Position numbers and translations under genes: made by a program
NCBI GenBank assembly: GCA_965220265.1
Contig: CBDCPM010000004.1
Coordinates: forward strand, 1,488,001 to 1,552,000
Length of the DNA: 64,000 nt
Reading direction: 5' to 3'
Source: Bin87 sp965220265
GTDB taxonomy: Bacteria > Chloroflexota > Dehalococcoidia > Lucifugimonadales > UBA3495
Part shown: piece by piece, positions 45,695 to 55,057 of the stretch
Numbering within the stretch: the stretch's first letter is position 1
Layout: each line of letters opens with the position of its first letter
The notes under the pieces: generated by a model
Databases searched by the model: none
What the model was told of the DNA's origin: nothing
The model's input: the letters and a program-made list of their open reading frames with translations, nothing else

Positions 45695-47404
45695 CCCCAA
45701 TCCACCGAAAGGATGAGCGTGTCGGCGTGTTGAAGGGATGAGAAAGTGCTCCCGGCTTCGGGGATAATGGTTTTTGAAACAGAAAACCAACCCGAAACGA
45801 GGAGCACCCAAAAGATGCTACCACGCGAGCAGCCCGACCGCATCCAAATTGCCTTTGATGATCAGCGCCTGGTGGCCAATGCGGGGCTGCTTTTGCCCAT
45901 CACCCTGGCCCATCACCTGGGGCTGGGAGAGTTGGTGGACCGCCACGTTCACCTGGGAGATGCGCCAGGTCGCGCCAATGCCGGCGACAAGATGCTGACC
46001 CTGGTGGCGTCGGCGCTGGCCGGTGGCGACTGCATTGACGACGCCGACGTGTTGCGCGCTGGCGAGACCGAGCGGGTGCTGGGCTGCGTAGTCAAGGCGC
46101 CGTCCACGCTGGGTACGTTTCTGCGGAGTTTCCGGTGGGGCCACACGCGCCAGTTGGATCGGGTGAGCCGTGAGGTGCTGGCTCAAGCTTGGGCCTTCGG
46201 CGCCGGTCCAGGAGACGAGCCGCTGACCATTGATCTCGATTCCACCATCTGCGAGACCTACGGTCTGAGCAAGGAGGGTGCGCGCCATCACGGCTACACC
46301 GGCCAGCGGGGCTATCACCCGCTCCTCGCCGTGGCCGAGGGCACCGGAGAGGTGCTGATGTGTCGATTGCGAAAGGGTCGGGCCAACACCGCCCGCGGCG
46401 CCGCCAACTTCCTGCGCGAAACGGTGAGCCGAGTGCGCCATGCCGGAGCCACTGGATCGCTCACCATGCGGGCGGACAGCGGCTTCTACACCCACGACAT
46501 GGTGGCCGCCTGCCGCGATAAGAAGGTACGTTACTCCATCACCGTTCGCCAGCACCCCCAACTGCGCAATCTCATTGACGCCATACCCGAGGCAGACTGG
46601 ACGCCCATCCCCTACTGGATGGAGGGCGGCGCCGACGTGGCCGAGACCATCTATACTCCCTTTGCCAGTGAGCCCGATGCGGTACCGGTGAGGCTCATCG
46701 TCCGGCGAGTGAAGCCCACCCCCGGCTCCCAGCTGGCCCTCATCGCCAACTACAGCTATCACGCCTTCATCACCGACCGTGAGGGCGACACCCTGGAACT
46801 GGAAGCTGACCATCGCCGCCACGCCGAGATCGAGAACGCCATCCGCGACCTGAAGTACGGCGTGGGCCTCAACCATCTCCCCTCAGGACGCTTCGCCGCC
46901 AACGCCGCCTGGTTGGCGGTGCAAGTAATCGCCCACAATCTGGTGCGCTGGACCACGCGCATCGGGCTGGGTGAGCCGATGGCAACCACCAAGACCCTCC
47001 GGTGGCGCTTCTTCTCCCTGGCCGGACGCATCACCCGCAAGGCGCGACGCCTCACCCTGCATCTGCCACAGGGCTGGCCTTGGCGAAACCAATTCAGCAG
47101 CGCTCTGGCTCGATTGCGCGCCCTGCCGCTCCCTTCCTGACCACGCCCTCGGCGTCTGACCCCTCCACCAGATTACCCAACTGTCTGGCTCAGCCGCGCC
47201 AGGCTGGGCCCCTGACGGTCTCCGCCTGCGGTCTGCGCTGAAAATCGCGCCCAACGCCGCTACTACGGGCCGTCAACATCCCCTTGGCGCGGCATCCACG
47301 CTCCACATCGACTATCTCACCGACATCAGGCCTCCGCCAGCCCGTTCCCTGACCCCTCGCCCCGTGTCGGACCACCGCCGCGGTGTCCCTTCGGTGGATT
47401 CGGG
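45695..47404 (+). mobile_element. IS1380-family element inserted in the restriction gene
   Basis: A 1,710-bp element. Ends are CCCCAATCCACCGAAAGGA and, on the other strand, CCCGAATCCACCGAAGGGA, flanked by TTAAG duplications. It carries one intact transposase gene. It is inserted in the NgoMIV-like nuclease gene in the opposite orientation. About 260 bp follow the transposase without another gene. Confidence 0.92.
45767..47140 (+). CDS. IS1380 family transposase
   Basis: A 457-residue DDE transposase from ATG 45767 (a GTG 21 nt upstream is possible). Catalytic regions are LTIDLDSTICETYG (first Asp), MRADSGFYTHDMV (second Asp) and a late HAEIENAIRDLKYG (Glu). GYTGQRGYHPLLAVAEGTGE is typical of the family. 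No frameshift or stop, so the element may still be mobile. Confidence 0.92.
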   Translation: MVFETENQPETRSTQKMLPREQPDRIQIAFDDQRLVANAGLLLPITLAHHLGLGELVDRHVHLGDAPGRANAGDKMLTLVASALAGGDCIDDADVLRAGETERVLGCVVKAPSTLGTFLRSFRWGHTRQLDRVSREVLAQAWAFGAGPGDEPLTIDLDSTICETYGLSKEGARHHGYTGQRGYHPLLAVAEGTGEVLMCRLRKGRANTARGAANFLRETVSRVRHAGATGSLTMRADSGFYTHDMVAACRDKKVRYSITVRQHPQLRNLIDAIPEADWTPIPYWMEGGADVAETIYTPFASEPDAVPVRLIVRRVKPTPGSQLALIANYSYHAFITDREGDTLELEADHRRHAEIENAIRDLKYGVGLNHLPSGRFAANAAWLAVQVIAHNLVRWTTRIGLGEPMATTKTLRWRFFSLAGRITRKARRLTLHLPQGWPWRNQFSSALARLRALPLPS

Positions 47405-47409
47405 TTAAG
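47405..47409. repeat. Target-site duplication of the IS1380 element (right)
   Basis: TTAAG, matching 45690-45694. Confidence 0.85.
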
Positions 47410-47658
47410 CGCAAGGAATGTATTAGCCAAGTATCCTGCACAGGCCGCTTCGAACTGAGCGCCTGCGCGCTGGCCTGAAAGTCGTCGTCCTGAGGCAGAT
47501 ACGTTCAGGTTGGCAAATAATTCGGCCGCGATGGCGCAACTTTGTACGCTGGAACCGTCTGCGACGCTAGGGATACCATTGTCGATCTGAAGGCACCGAT
47601 TTTCGACTAAAGTGTCGTAAAAACTGCGCCTAGCGGCGAGAAAGGTCGGCTCTGACAT
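47405..47658 (-). pseudogene. NgoMIV-like restriction endonuclease, 5' part
   Basis: ATG at 47658, encoding MSEPTFLAARRSFYDTLVEN and onward to YLANTFLALN at the IS1380 border. With one TTAAG removed the frame continues exactly as LNNVRPGHWQIARKL in the 3' part. This gives a 278-residue protein, close to the 286 recalled for NgoMIV. The gene lies 40 bp downstream of an MFS gene on the same strand. Confidence 0.9.
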
Positions 47659-47698
47659 GGTAGCCATTGTTCGGCTATATTGCGCACGGCAAGAAAGG

Positions 47699-49108
47699 TC
47701 AGTCAGCGGGCTCAGGAGCCGCGCGCGTGCCCCTATTGTGACGCGCAATATTGCGTTCCTGCTGCAATTGCAATCGCCTCGGAAGCGGAGGCCGCGGCAG
47801 GAACCAATAACCAATGGCTGCAGCAATGTACAGCGCGACCAGCGGGAACAGCGCCCAGTAGAAGCTGTTCGTGTAGTCGTAGATGGCTCCCATCCACATC
47901 GCGGTCCACATCGAGGCCAGTTGGTCCGGCAGATGCTGCCACCCGCGTATGGTGGCATAAGAGCGCCTTCCGAAGAAATCTCCCATGATGGCCCAGTTGA
48001 GCGGGTTTGCGCTCTCCGCAAAGGCCAGCAAAAGCATGAACACTGCGATCTGCCAGATGTGTCCGCTCTCGGTGAGCAGCGAGCCCAATGCTATTGCGCC
48101 GGAGACCATGCAGAGCGCGCTGAGTTTGCGTCGGTCCACCTTGTCGCCGATCCATCCGACGCACGGGTTGAACAACATATTGGCGAGAGAAAACCCGCTG
48201 ACGAATGCCGCAGCGATGATGACGTGTTTCTGGCCTTGCTCGGACGTCGGGTCGACGGGGACTCCGGCCTCAATGAACCATATGATCAGCGGCGCCATCA
48301 GGAACGACGCGCCGGCGTGAACGATGTTGCGGAAACCGGTTGACATGACCAGCAGCCAGTACGACGGAGTTCGCATCGCCTCTCGAGCGGTGAAGTCGGT
48401 ATCCCCTCCGTTGGTTGACCGTCGGCGCACAGCTGCATTCCGGTCGGACGGGTTCACGCCGGCCAGTTCGGGCGGGTCCCCGTCCGGCAGCTGACCCATA
48501 TCCTCGGGGGCGCGACGCAAAAAATACGACAGTGGGATAACCACGGCCAGGACGGCGAAACCCAGGATCGTGCAGGCGTCGCGCCATCCCACGAGGAAAA
48601 CGAGCAGGCCGACGAGATACGCGGATGCGCCGCCTAGCCCATTGCCCATGCTGACTACCGACATCGCCAGGCCGCGTCGCCGTCGGAACCAGTTGTTTAC
48701 GGCCGCAATCGAGGCGTTGTTGTAACCCGACCTGAACCCCACCGACAGGACGATCACGAACACGAGCAGGAACCACCAGAAGTTGGTGGTGCGCGCCAGC
48801 AGGATGAAGCCCAAACCGGACATCAACCCGCCGAAGGCCAGCATCACGCGAGGGCCGAACCTGTCGGTGCAGTATCCCATGAGCGGGCCCTGGACACCGC
48901 CCATAAACCGGCCCAGGCCTTCCGCCAGCCCCAACATCGTCCGCGATTGCGGACTGAAGCCCAGGACGTCCTTGGGGAAGATGAGGTCGCTCTCTATCGG
49001 AACGTAGAGAACGGTGAAACCACGGTTGAAACTGCCGTGTTTCATCCCGTCGGCAATGAGACTGACGATGACGATCCACCACCCGTAGAAGATCCTGGGC
49101 CGCCGCAT
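47699..49108 (-). CDS. MFS transporter, GWW-type subfamily
   Basis: A 469-residue MFS carrier like the two at 10-13 kb. FYGWWIVIVSLIADG is in TM1, MGYCTDRFGPRVM after TM2, FRSGYNNASIAAVNNWFRRR in the first half, a central loop with PEDMGQLPDGDPPE, and GWIGDKVDRRKL in the second half. Probably an organic-anion carrier of the oxalate/formate antiporter group; substrate unknown. The ribosome-binding site is weak. A MITE lies 185 bp upstream. Confidence 0.86.
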   Translation of the reverse strand: MRRPRIFYGWWIVIVSLIADGMKHGSFNRGFTVLYVPIESDLIFPKDVLGFSPQSRTMLGLAEGLGRFMGGVQGPLMGYCTDRFGPRVMLAFGGLMSGLGFILLARTTNFWWFLLVFVIVLSVGFRSGYNNASIAAVNNWFRRRRGLAMSVVSMGNGLGGASAYLVGLLVFLVGWRDACTILGFAVLAVVIPLSYFLRRAPEDMGQLPDGDPPELAGVNPSDRNAAVRRRSTNGGDTDFTAREAMRTPSYWLLVMSTGFRNIVHAGASFLMAPLIIWFIEAGVPVDPTSEQGQKHVIIAAAFVSGFSLANMLFNPCVGWIGDKVDRRKLSALCMVSGAIALGSLLTESGHIWQIAVFMLLLAFAESANPLNWAIMGDFFGRRSYATIRGWQHLPDQLASMWTAMWMGAIYDYTNSFYWALFPLVALYIAAAIGYWFLPRPPLPRRLQLQQERNIARHNRGTRAAPEPAD

Positions 49109-49293
49109 TGCTAGCAGCCTCCGACTCTCTGGCGACGCTTCGTCTCCGACGGGTAGGCTGGAATGCTGAACGCCACTGGCAGGATCATGCTATACGGGTA
49201 GCCAACGTAAAGGCGCGGTGGATGACCCGCACCTCCCTGTGCCGCCGGATTGTATCACAGGGCGATTGCGTCCATTTCGCTGCGAGCGTGAAC

Positions 49294-49407
49294 GTAACTG
49301 TTCACGTTTGAGGGGATCTAATTGTCCCACCGGGGACATTCCGTACTTGGCTACCATTGCGTCCAGGGTCAAAAAGCCCGCAGATCCCCTCAAGTCTGAA
49401 CAGTTAC
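49294..49407. mobile_element. 114-bp MITE (copy A) with 8-bp target duplication
   Basis: Inverted ends GTAACTGTTCACGTTTGAGG and, on the other strand, GTAACTGTTCAGACTTGAGG, each continuing with GGATCT. It is flanked by GCGTGAAC at 49286-49293 and 49408-49415. Same length as the copy at 16388-16501, in the opposite orientation, with a diverged middle. The ends match the IS66 element at 30031-31484. It lies between divergently transcribed MFS and PNPOx genes and may affect their promoters. Confidence 0.9.
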
Positions 49408-49514
49408 GCGTGAACCCGTGCACGGACGTGCACAATCGAGCTTTACCGATCGGGAACCACGCAGCAAAGCCCGATGCGGAATCGCCGGTCCCGCCTTGGG
49501 CCGAAAATCGCTTA

Positions 49515-49523
49515 TGGTATGAT
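49515..49523 (+). promoter_or_regulatory. Extended -10 promoter candidate for the PNPOx gene
   Basis: TGGTATGAT, an extended -10 (TGn plus TATGAT), about 65 bp before the start codon. The -35 (TTGGGC, 49496-49501) is weak. Confidence 0.4.
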
Positions 49524-49587
49524 ACCTGCACCCCAACCCCGCACGCACCAACCCGTGCAGGGCCGCCGGGTGGAAATAGAGGTAACG

Positions 49588-50010
49588 ATGCCGCGACTGA
49601 CGCCACAGGAGATTGACGCCTACCTAGCGGGCCCGCACGTTGCCCACTTCGCTTCCATTCGCGAAGACGGTTCTCCGCACGTATCGCCGGTATGGTACCA
49701 ATGGGAAGACGGCAAGGTGACTGTGGTGTCGGGCGACGCAGCAGTCAAAACCAAGAACGTGCGGCGCAATCCTAAAGTAGCGGTCTCCGTTGCTACCGAT
49801 GAATGGCCGTATCAATACGTCATACTCGAGGGCGACGCCACGGTTCGCAGCGACAACCTCAAGGACGCGGTGCGTAAGATCTTTTCCAGATACGAAGGCG
49901 AGGAACGAGGAGAACAAGATGCCTCCGACCTGTCCGAAGGCGACCAGAAACTGGTTGCCATTGAGATCGACGTAAACCGCGTCATGTCTTGGAAAGGCAT
50001 TGACCAGTAA
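49588..50010 (+). CDS. PNPOx-fold / F420-dependent oxidoreductase family protein
   Basis: A 140-residue split-barrel flavin/F420-binding protein. The core is HVAHFASIREDGSPHVSPVWYQW near residue 18, then AVKTKNVRRNPKVAVSV and a terminal beta hairpin. Such proteins reduce quinones, biliverdin or other substrates with F420H2 or FMN. The ATG at 49588 follows AGAGG; the frame is open further upstream but unsupported. It overlaps the start of the FAD oxidoreductase gene by 11 nt, suggesting coupled function. Confidence 0.83.
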   Translation: MPRLTPQEIDAYLAGPHVAHFASIREDGSPHVSPVWYQWEDGKVTVVSGDAAVKTKNVRRNPKVAVSVATDEWPYQYVILEGDATVRSDNLKDAVRKIFSRYEGEERGEQDASDLSEGDQKLVAIEIDVNRVMSWKGIDQ

Positions 50011-51187
50011 TAACCTTCCCAACGTAGCCGACGCGGTAATCATCGGCGGCGGCGTCATCGGTTGCGCCATCCAGTATCACTTGGCGCAACTCGGAATTGC
50101 CAATACCGTTCTGTTGGAACGGGACGTGCTCGGCTCCGGCAGTACCGGCCGTTCCCAAGCCATCTGCCGCATGCACTACTCCAACCGGATAACCACGCAA
50201 CTCGCGTGGCAAAGTCTGCAGGTGTTCGCCGACTTCGACGCGCGCGTGGGCGGGTATTCCGGGTTCGTGCGGACCGGCTATCTGGTGGTGGTCAACGAGG
50301 TCGACCAGGGCGGCTTGGAGCGAAACGTCGCTATGCATCAGGAACTGGGTGTGCCTTCCTCCGTGGTGTCCCGGGACGATCTTGCGCGATTGACCCCCAT
50401 GGTGACTCTGTACGATGACGAGCGGGCAGCCTGGGAACCCAATTCCGGCTACGCCGATCCGTACCAGGTCACCGTCTCCTACGCTGCCCGCGCCCGGGAG
50501 GCTGGCGCCGTGATCGCCCCCCGCAATCCGGCCGCCGGGATCGACATCGCCTCCGGTCGGGTCCGGGCCGTTTCCACCGCTGCCGGCCACCGCATCGTCA
50601 CCGATACCGTGGTTGTAGCGGCCGGTCCCTGGTCCAAACAGGTCTTGGCCGGAGTCGGAGTGGACGTACCCTTGCTTCCGGTCCGCCATCAGGTCGCCAC
50701 CGTGGCTCGGCCTGTCGAACTCGTTCCGCAGCATCCCACGGTCGGCGACATCAGCCAGTCCTTCTCTTTCCGTCCTGACGGCTCCAACTTCACCACGATG
50801 GGTTTTGGGGATGACGAGGAGCAGCCGGATCCCGATGCATACCCCCAGGGGATAGAATTGCCTGCCGCCGCCTCGGCGAGGGCGCGCTTGGCCCGGCGGA
50901 TCCCCGGCATGTCCGACTCCTATTTCCGTGGCGGTTGGTCCGGGCTGTTCACCACCACTCCCGACTGGCATCCCATCTTGGATAGCGTGCCCGCAATCGA
51001 GGGTCTGTTCTGCGCGGTGGGTTTCAGCGGGCACGGTTTCAAGCTTTCTCCTGCCATTGGGAAGGCGGTAGCCGAACTGGTGGCCGAGGGGAAGGCCCGC
51101 GATGTCGACCTCTCACCCCTGCGGTTCAACCGTTTTACGGAAGGCGACCTCATGGAATCGAGCTATCGCTACCGCGTGCTCGCCTGA
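50000..51187 (+). CDS. FAD-dependent amine oxidoreductase (DadA/sarcosine oxidase-like)
   Basis: A 395-residue DAO-family flavoenzyme. The N-terminal dinucleotide fold is AVIIGGGVIGCAIQYHLAQLG, then STGRSQAICR. The C-terminal end has GWSGLFTTTPDWHPILD and AVGFSGHGFKLSPAIGKAVAE, typical of sarcosine oxidase beta / glycine oxidase types. It probably oxidises an N-methyl or free amino acid. TTG start overlapping the previous gene. It lies immediately upstream of the glycine decarboxylase genes, which hints at glycine or sarcosine use. Confidence 0.87.
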   Translation: MTSNNLPNVADAVIIGGGVIGCAIQYHLAQLGIANTVLLERDVLGSGSTGRSQAICRMHYSNRITTQLAWQSLQVFADFDARVGGYSGFVRTGYLVVVNEVDQGGLERNVAMHQELGVPSSVVSRDDLARLTPMVTLYDDERAAWEPNSGYADPYQVTVSYAARAREAGAVIAPRNPAAGIDIASGRVRAVSTAAGHRIVTDTVVVAAGPWSKQVLAGVGVDVPLLPVRHQVATVARPVELVPQHPTVGDISQSFSFRPDGSNFTTMGFGDDEEQPDPDAYPQGIELPAAASARARLARRIPGMSDSYFRGGWSGLFTTTPDWHPILDSVPAIEGLFCAVGFSGHGFKLSPAIGKAVAELVAEGKARDVDLSPLRFNRFTEGDLMESSYRYRVLA

Positions 51188-51304
51188 CCCTCAACCCTTC
51201 ATTGGTCGGCGCTTCTGAACACCGCGGCAAAACATCTCGAGCGTCCCATGCGAACTGCGTATTCGCCGCGCTAACCAATCATCCGCCAAACGGAGCAATC
51301 GCGA

Positions 51305-52630
51305 ATGGTCACGAATTTTCAATCGCACTACATCCCCAATACCATGGCCGAGCAGGACGAGCTGCTGGCCGCGGTAGGTTTGAGCAGCGTCGATGAGTTG
51401 TTCTCCGACATACCCGAAGATTACAGGAATCCCCCGCTGCGTCTCCCCGATCCTATGTCCGAGTTGGAGATCCAGCGAGAACTCGGAGAGATGGCCGGGC
51501 GAAATCGCCCGTTGGCCAGTGGCCCGTCGTTCCTGGGCGCTGGCAGCTACTACCACTTCATACCTTCCATAGTGAAAGCGGTCATGACGCGTGGCGAATT
51601 CCTGACCGCGTACACCCCCTACCAACCGGAGGTATCCCAGGGCACCTTGCAGGTCATCTTCGAGTTCCAGACTATGATCAGCGCTCTCTACGGCATGGAG
51701 GTGGCCAACGCTGGCATGTACGACGGCGCCACCAGCCTCGCCGAGGCGGTTCTGATGGCTTGTCGGGTGACCCGTCGGCAACAGGTCGTCGTCAGCGACA
51801 CCGTGGCGCCGGCTTATCGGCAGGTGATCGCCACCTATTGTCAGGCCCAGGGAATCGTCATCGACGTCGTTCCAACCGCGAATATCGGCGCAAACGTAAC
51901 GGAAGCGACTGCTGGCGTGGTGGCGCAATATCCCCACTTCTATGGTGGACTGGACGACCTTGGCGGCCTCGCTGCCACTGCCCGCGACGATGGGGCTTTG
52001 CTGGTGGTGTCGGCCGACCCCTTGGCGATGGGGATGCTCAGGCCTCCGGGAGATTTCGGTGCAGACATCGTGACGGGTGAAGGACAGCCCATCGGTATTC
52101 CGCCGTCTTTCGGCGGTCCGTATCTGGGGTTGTTCAGCTGCAAGCAACAGTACATTCGCCAGATGCCCAGCCGGTTGGTGGGCCGCACCACCGACACCCA
52201 GGGTCGCACCGGCTACGTCCTCACGCTGCAAACCCGCGAGCAACACATACGCCGGGAGCGGGCCACCTCCAACATCTGCACCAATGAGGCCTTGTACGCC
52301 TTGGCGTCGACCATATACCTGGCGGCGATGGGTCGGCACGGACTGCGTCAGGTCGCTGAACTCTGCTATCACAAGGCGCACTATGCGGCTTCCGCCATCG
52401 CGGGTTTGGATGGATATTCCCTGCCCCAGTCCGGCGAGTTCTTCCAAGAGTTCGTCACAACCTGTCCTGGAGCCCCGGCCAAGATCAACCGCCGGCTCAT
52501 CGAGCGCAACATACTGGGCGGTCTCGATGTCAGCGACCGATTCGAAAACGGTATGCTTCTGTGCGTGACCGAGATGAACTCGCGGGCGGACATCGACGCC
52601 CTGGTGGACGCATTGGCCGCTGCGAAGTGA
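51305..52630 (+). CDS. gcvPA: Glycine dehydrogenase (decarboxylating) subunit 1
   Basis: The N-terminal-half subunit of the two-subunit P-protein of the glycine cleavage system, 441 residues. Recognisable stretches are FLGAGSYYHFIPSIVKAVMT, TAYTPYQPEVSQGTLQVIFE, MYDGATSLAEA and RERATSNICTNEALYALA. It acts with GcvPB to decarboxylate glycine with PLP. The gene is separated from gcvPB by a membrane-protein gene, which is unusual. No glycine riboswitch was seen upstream. gcvT and gcvH are not in the window. Confidence 0.95.
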   Translation: MVTNFQSHYIPNTMAEQDELLAAVGLSSVDELFSDIPEDYRNPPLRLPDPMSELEIQRELGEMAGRNRPLASGPSFLGAGSYYHFIPSIVKAVMTRGEFLTAYTPYQPEVSQGTLQVIFEFQTMISALYGMEVANAGMYDGATSLAEAVLMACRVTRRQQVVVSDTVAPAYRQVIATYCQAQGIVIDVVPTANIGANVTEATAGVVAQYPHFYGGLDDLGGLAATARDDGALLVVSADPLAMGMLRPPGDFGADIVTGEGQPIGIPPSFGGPYLGLFSCKQQYIRQMPSRLVGRTTDTQGRTGYVLTLQTREQHIRRERATSNICTNEALYALASTIYLAAMGRHGLRQVAELCYHKAHYAASAIAGLDGYSLPQSGEFFQEFVTTCPGAPAKINRRLIERNILGGLDVSDRFENGMLLCVTEMNSRADIDALVDALAAAK

Positions 52631-52706
52631 CCGCGACCGCCTCAACTGCTCTCCCATAGTGACTTTGGAAACGGTCGCGAGGCCGTAACGATACGAGTTT
52701 AGGGCG

Positions 52707-53330
52707 ATGATCGACCGCGATTTGTCTGATTTGAGCCGGATGCGACGCTACCGAGATCCCTTCGAAGACGGAGAGGTATCATCGGACCACGAGGGCGATG
52801 TCAAATGGTTGGGCCTGTGGTTGAAAGAGCGCACTTTGTTTATGGGAGGGCTGGCACTGGCGGGGACCCTGATAAGCCTTGTAATCACCAAGTCGCTTCT
52901 CGCAGGTCACGCCTCTTGGCTGCCTACAGGCACGTTATGGTTCGAGATCGGCTTCCTGGCTTGCATTGTGCTGATGAGCATCGTCTCATGCAGTATGTTC
53001 ATCTGCGGGTCATTGGCTATCAGGCGGGAAATCCGCGAAATGAACGCCCAAATGGCTCGCTGGGACGGCGCGACCCCCGAAGAGGTCGAAGCGATCGTCC
53101 GCGCATCAGACCGGAGACTCAACCAGCGCATTTGGTGGCGAGCCCTGTTTTGGCTGGCCGCCATGGCGGCGCTGTTCGCGATTTTCGGAACCACTTTGCT
53201 CTTCCCTTGGGGAGGTACGCCGGCCTTCGTAGCGAGCACGGTAGCGGCTGTGGTAGTCAGCGCAGTGTGGTCGTGGCGGGCCAACAGGATTTTGGCGTTG
53301 GCAAATCGAATGTTGAAACGCTCACGGTAA
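52707..53330 (+). CDS. Hypothetical membrane protein with four TM helices
   Basis: A 207-residue protein. A charged N-terminus of 40 residues is followed by two hydrophobic helices (GGLALAGTLISLVITKSL and GFLACIVLMSIVSCSMFICG). A charged helical loop (REIREMNAQMARWDG) comes next, then two more helices (FWLAAMAALFAIFG, FVASTVAAVVVSAVW) and a basic tail. No family recognised. Its place between gcvPA and gcvPB on the same strand may be incidental. Confidence 0.65.
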   Translation: MIDRDLSDLSRMRRYRDPFEDGEVSSDHEGDVKWLGLWLKERTLFMGGLALAGTLISLVITKSLLAGHASWLPTGTLWFEIGFLACIVLMSIVSCSMFICGSLAIRREIREMNAQMARWDGATPEEVEAIVRASDRRLNQRIWWRALFWLAAMAALFAIFGTTLLFPWGGTPAFVASTVAAVVVSAVWSWRANRILALANRMLKRSR

Positions 53331-53449
53331 TGGCTGGCCTGGCCGAACGAAGAGACTGAACAAACCGTGTAGTGACGGTTTCGTCCCGCAACTGAGTAGT
53401 TTGGGCACGCGCTAAACGGACCAGTCACAACGTCAGGAGACAACGGACG

Positions 53450-54919
53450 ATGTTGAATAAAGGTGGCAACCGAGACACCACTAAGCTGCTCATGGATCGG
53501 AGCGTGTCGGGCCGAGTTGGGGTCATTACCCCCGGCTTGGACGTGCCGACTGCCCCCTTGCCCGATGCAGCTTACCTCCGGGACGATCTGCCGCTTCCAG
53601 AGGTTTCGGAGCCCGAGGTGGTCCAGTATTTCACCGCGCTGAGCCAGTTAAACTTCAGCATCGATACCCACTTTTACCCGCTGGGTTCGTGCACGATGAA
53701 GTACAACCCTAAGGTAAATGATGAAATCGCGTTCCTGCTGGGATTCGCTGGAATCCATCCGCAGCAGCCAGCGGAGCAATCCCAGGGAGCGCTGGAACTA
53801 CTGTATCGATTGCAGGACTTCCTCACAGAGGTCACGGGCATGGCCGTCACCAGCTTGGCAACTCTGGCTGGCGCTCATGGCGAACTGGGTGGCGTTCTCA
53901 TGATGCGGGCATACCACTTGGCGCGCGGCGATTCCCGCCGCACCAGGATGGGCATCCCGGACAGCGCCCACGGCACCAACCCTGCCTCCGCAGCGATGGC
54001 CGGCTTCGACGTGGTCACAATCCCGTCGGACGCCGACGGCAACACGGACCTCGCTGCTTTGAAGGAACTCGCCGGGTATGATCTCGCCGGTGTGATGATA
54101 ACCTTGCCCAGCACGCTCGGCCTGTTCGATACCAACATCCTTGAAGTCTGCCAAATCGTCCACGAATGCGGCGGTTTGGTTTATGGGGACGGCGCGAACA
54201 TGAATGCGCTGCTCGGACGCGCAAAGCTTGGGGAATTGGGTTTCGACGTATGCCATTTGAACCTGCACAAAACCTTCAGCACCCCACACGGAGGCGGCGG
54301 TCCCGGCGCTGGCCCCGTCTGCTGCGGCGAGAATCTTGCTCCCTACCTGGCCGCCCCGGTCGTAACGGTAAACGACCGCGGCGAGTACTTGCTCTCCGAG
54401 CCCGAGCAGAGCATTGGCAAGATCAGCGGTTTCCACGGCAACTTTGGCGTCCTGGTTCGCGCCTACACTTACATCCGCACGCTGGGCGCCGCCGGATTGC
54501 TTTCCATCAGTGGTAACGCCGTGCTCAATGCCAACTACATCATGGAATCGCTCAAAGACATTTATGAACTGCCGTACGACCGCACGTGCATGCACGAGGT
54601 GGTCTTCTCCGCCGACCGGCAGCGGGAAAGGGGCGTCAGCGGCCTCGAGGTGGCCAAGCGGCTCCTGGATTATGGTTTCCATGCCCCGACGATGTACTTC
54701 CCGCTGATCGTGCACGAAGCCTTGATGGTCGAGCCCACGGAATCCGAGACCAGGGAGACACTGGATGCGTTCATTGACGCCCTTCGAGCCATAGACGCCG
54801 AGGCTACAGCCGACCCCGAATTGGTCCAGCACGCGCCCCACTCCACGCCGGTCTCCCGGCTCGATGAAGCAACGGCGGCACGCCGCCCTGTTCTGCGCTG
54901 GGCGGCGGCTGCGGACTAA
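53450..54919 (+). CDS. gcvPB: Glycine dehydrogenase (decarboxylating) subunit 2
   Basis: The catalytic-half subunit of the P-protein, 489 residues. The PLP lysine is in LNLHKTFSTPHGGGGPG near residue 276. Other family stretches are FYPLGSCTMKYNPKVNDE, IPDSAHGTNPASAAMAGF and GDGANMNALLGRAKLGELGFD. CAGGAGA precedes the ATG. It works with GcvPA. Compared with subunits I know, the C-terminus is slightly extended with an Ala-rich end. Confidence 0.95.
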   Translation: MLNKGGNRDTTKLLMDRSVSGRVGVITPGLDVPTAPLPDAAYLRDDLPLPEVSEPEVVQYFTALSQLNFSIDTHFYPLGSCTMKYNPKVNDEIAFLLGFAGIHPQQPAEQSQGALELLYRLQDFLTEVTGMAVTSLATLAGAHGELGGVLMMRAYHLARGDSRRTRMGIPDSAHGTNPASAAMAGFDVVTIPSDADGNTDLAALKELAGYDLAGVMITLPSTLGLFDTNILEVCQIVHECGGLVYGDGANMNALLGRAKLGELGFDVCHLNLHKTFSTPHGGGGPGAGPVCCGENLAPYLAAPVVTVNDRGEYLLSEPEQSIGKISGFHGNFGVLVRAYTYIRTLGAAGLLSISGNAVLNANYIMESLKDIYELPYDRTCMHEVVFSADRQRERGVSGLEVAKRLLDYGFHAPTMYFPLIVHEALMVEPTESETRETLDAFIDALRAIDAEATADPELVQHAPHSTPVSRLDEATAARRPVLRWAAAAD

Positions 54920-55057
54920 CTCCTCACGTCCGCGTTGCCCGTCGTCGGAGTATCGATCAGATCCGGGAAAACATTCTTACCAGCCAGCGAGCGGCCAAGA
55001 AAAGGCCATCCTTAATGAGAAAGACGGCCTGTATTGTTGACGGGTTGCCTTGCGCGA

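Noticed and set aside
45107..45811. 234-codon frame as the full restriction endonuclease
   Set aside because: Its first 40 or so codons are IS1380 sequence; the true N-terminus lies beyond the element at 47405-47658.
51188..51304. Glycine riboswitch before gcvPA
   Set aside because: The 117-bp gap is too short and lacks the conserved paired cores.
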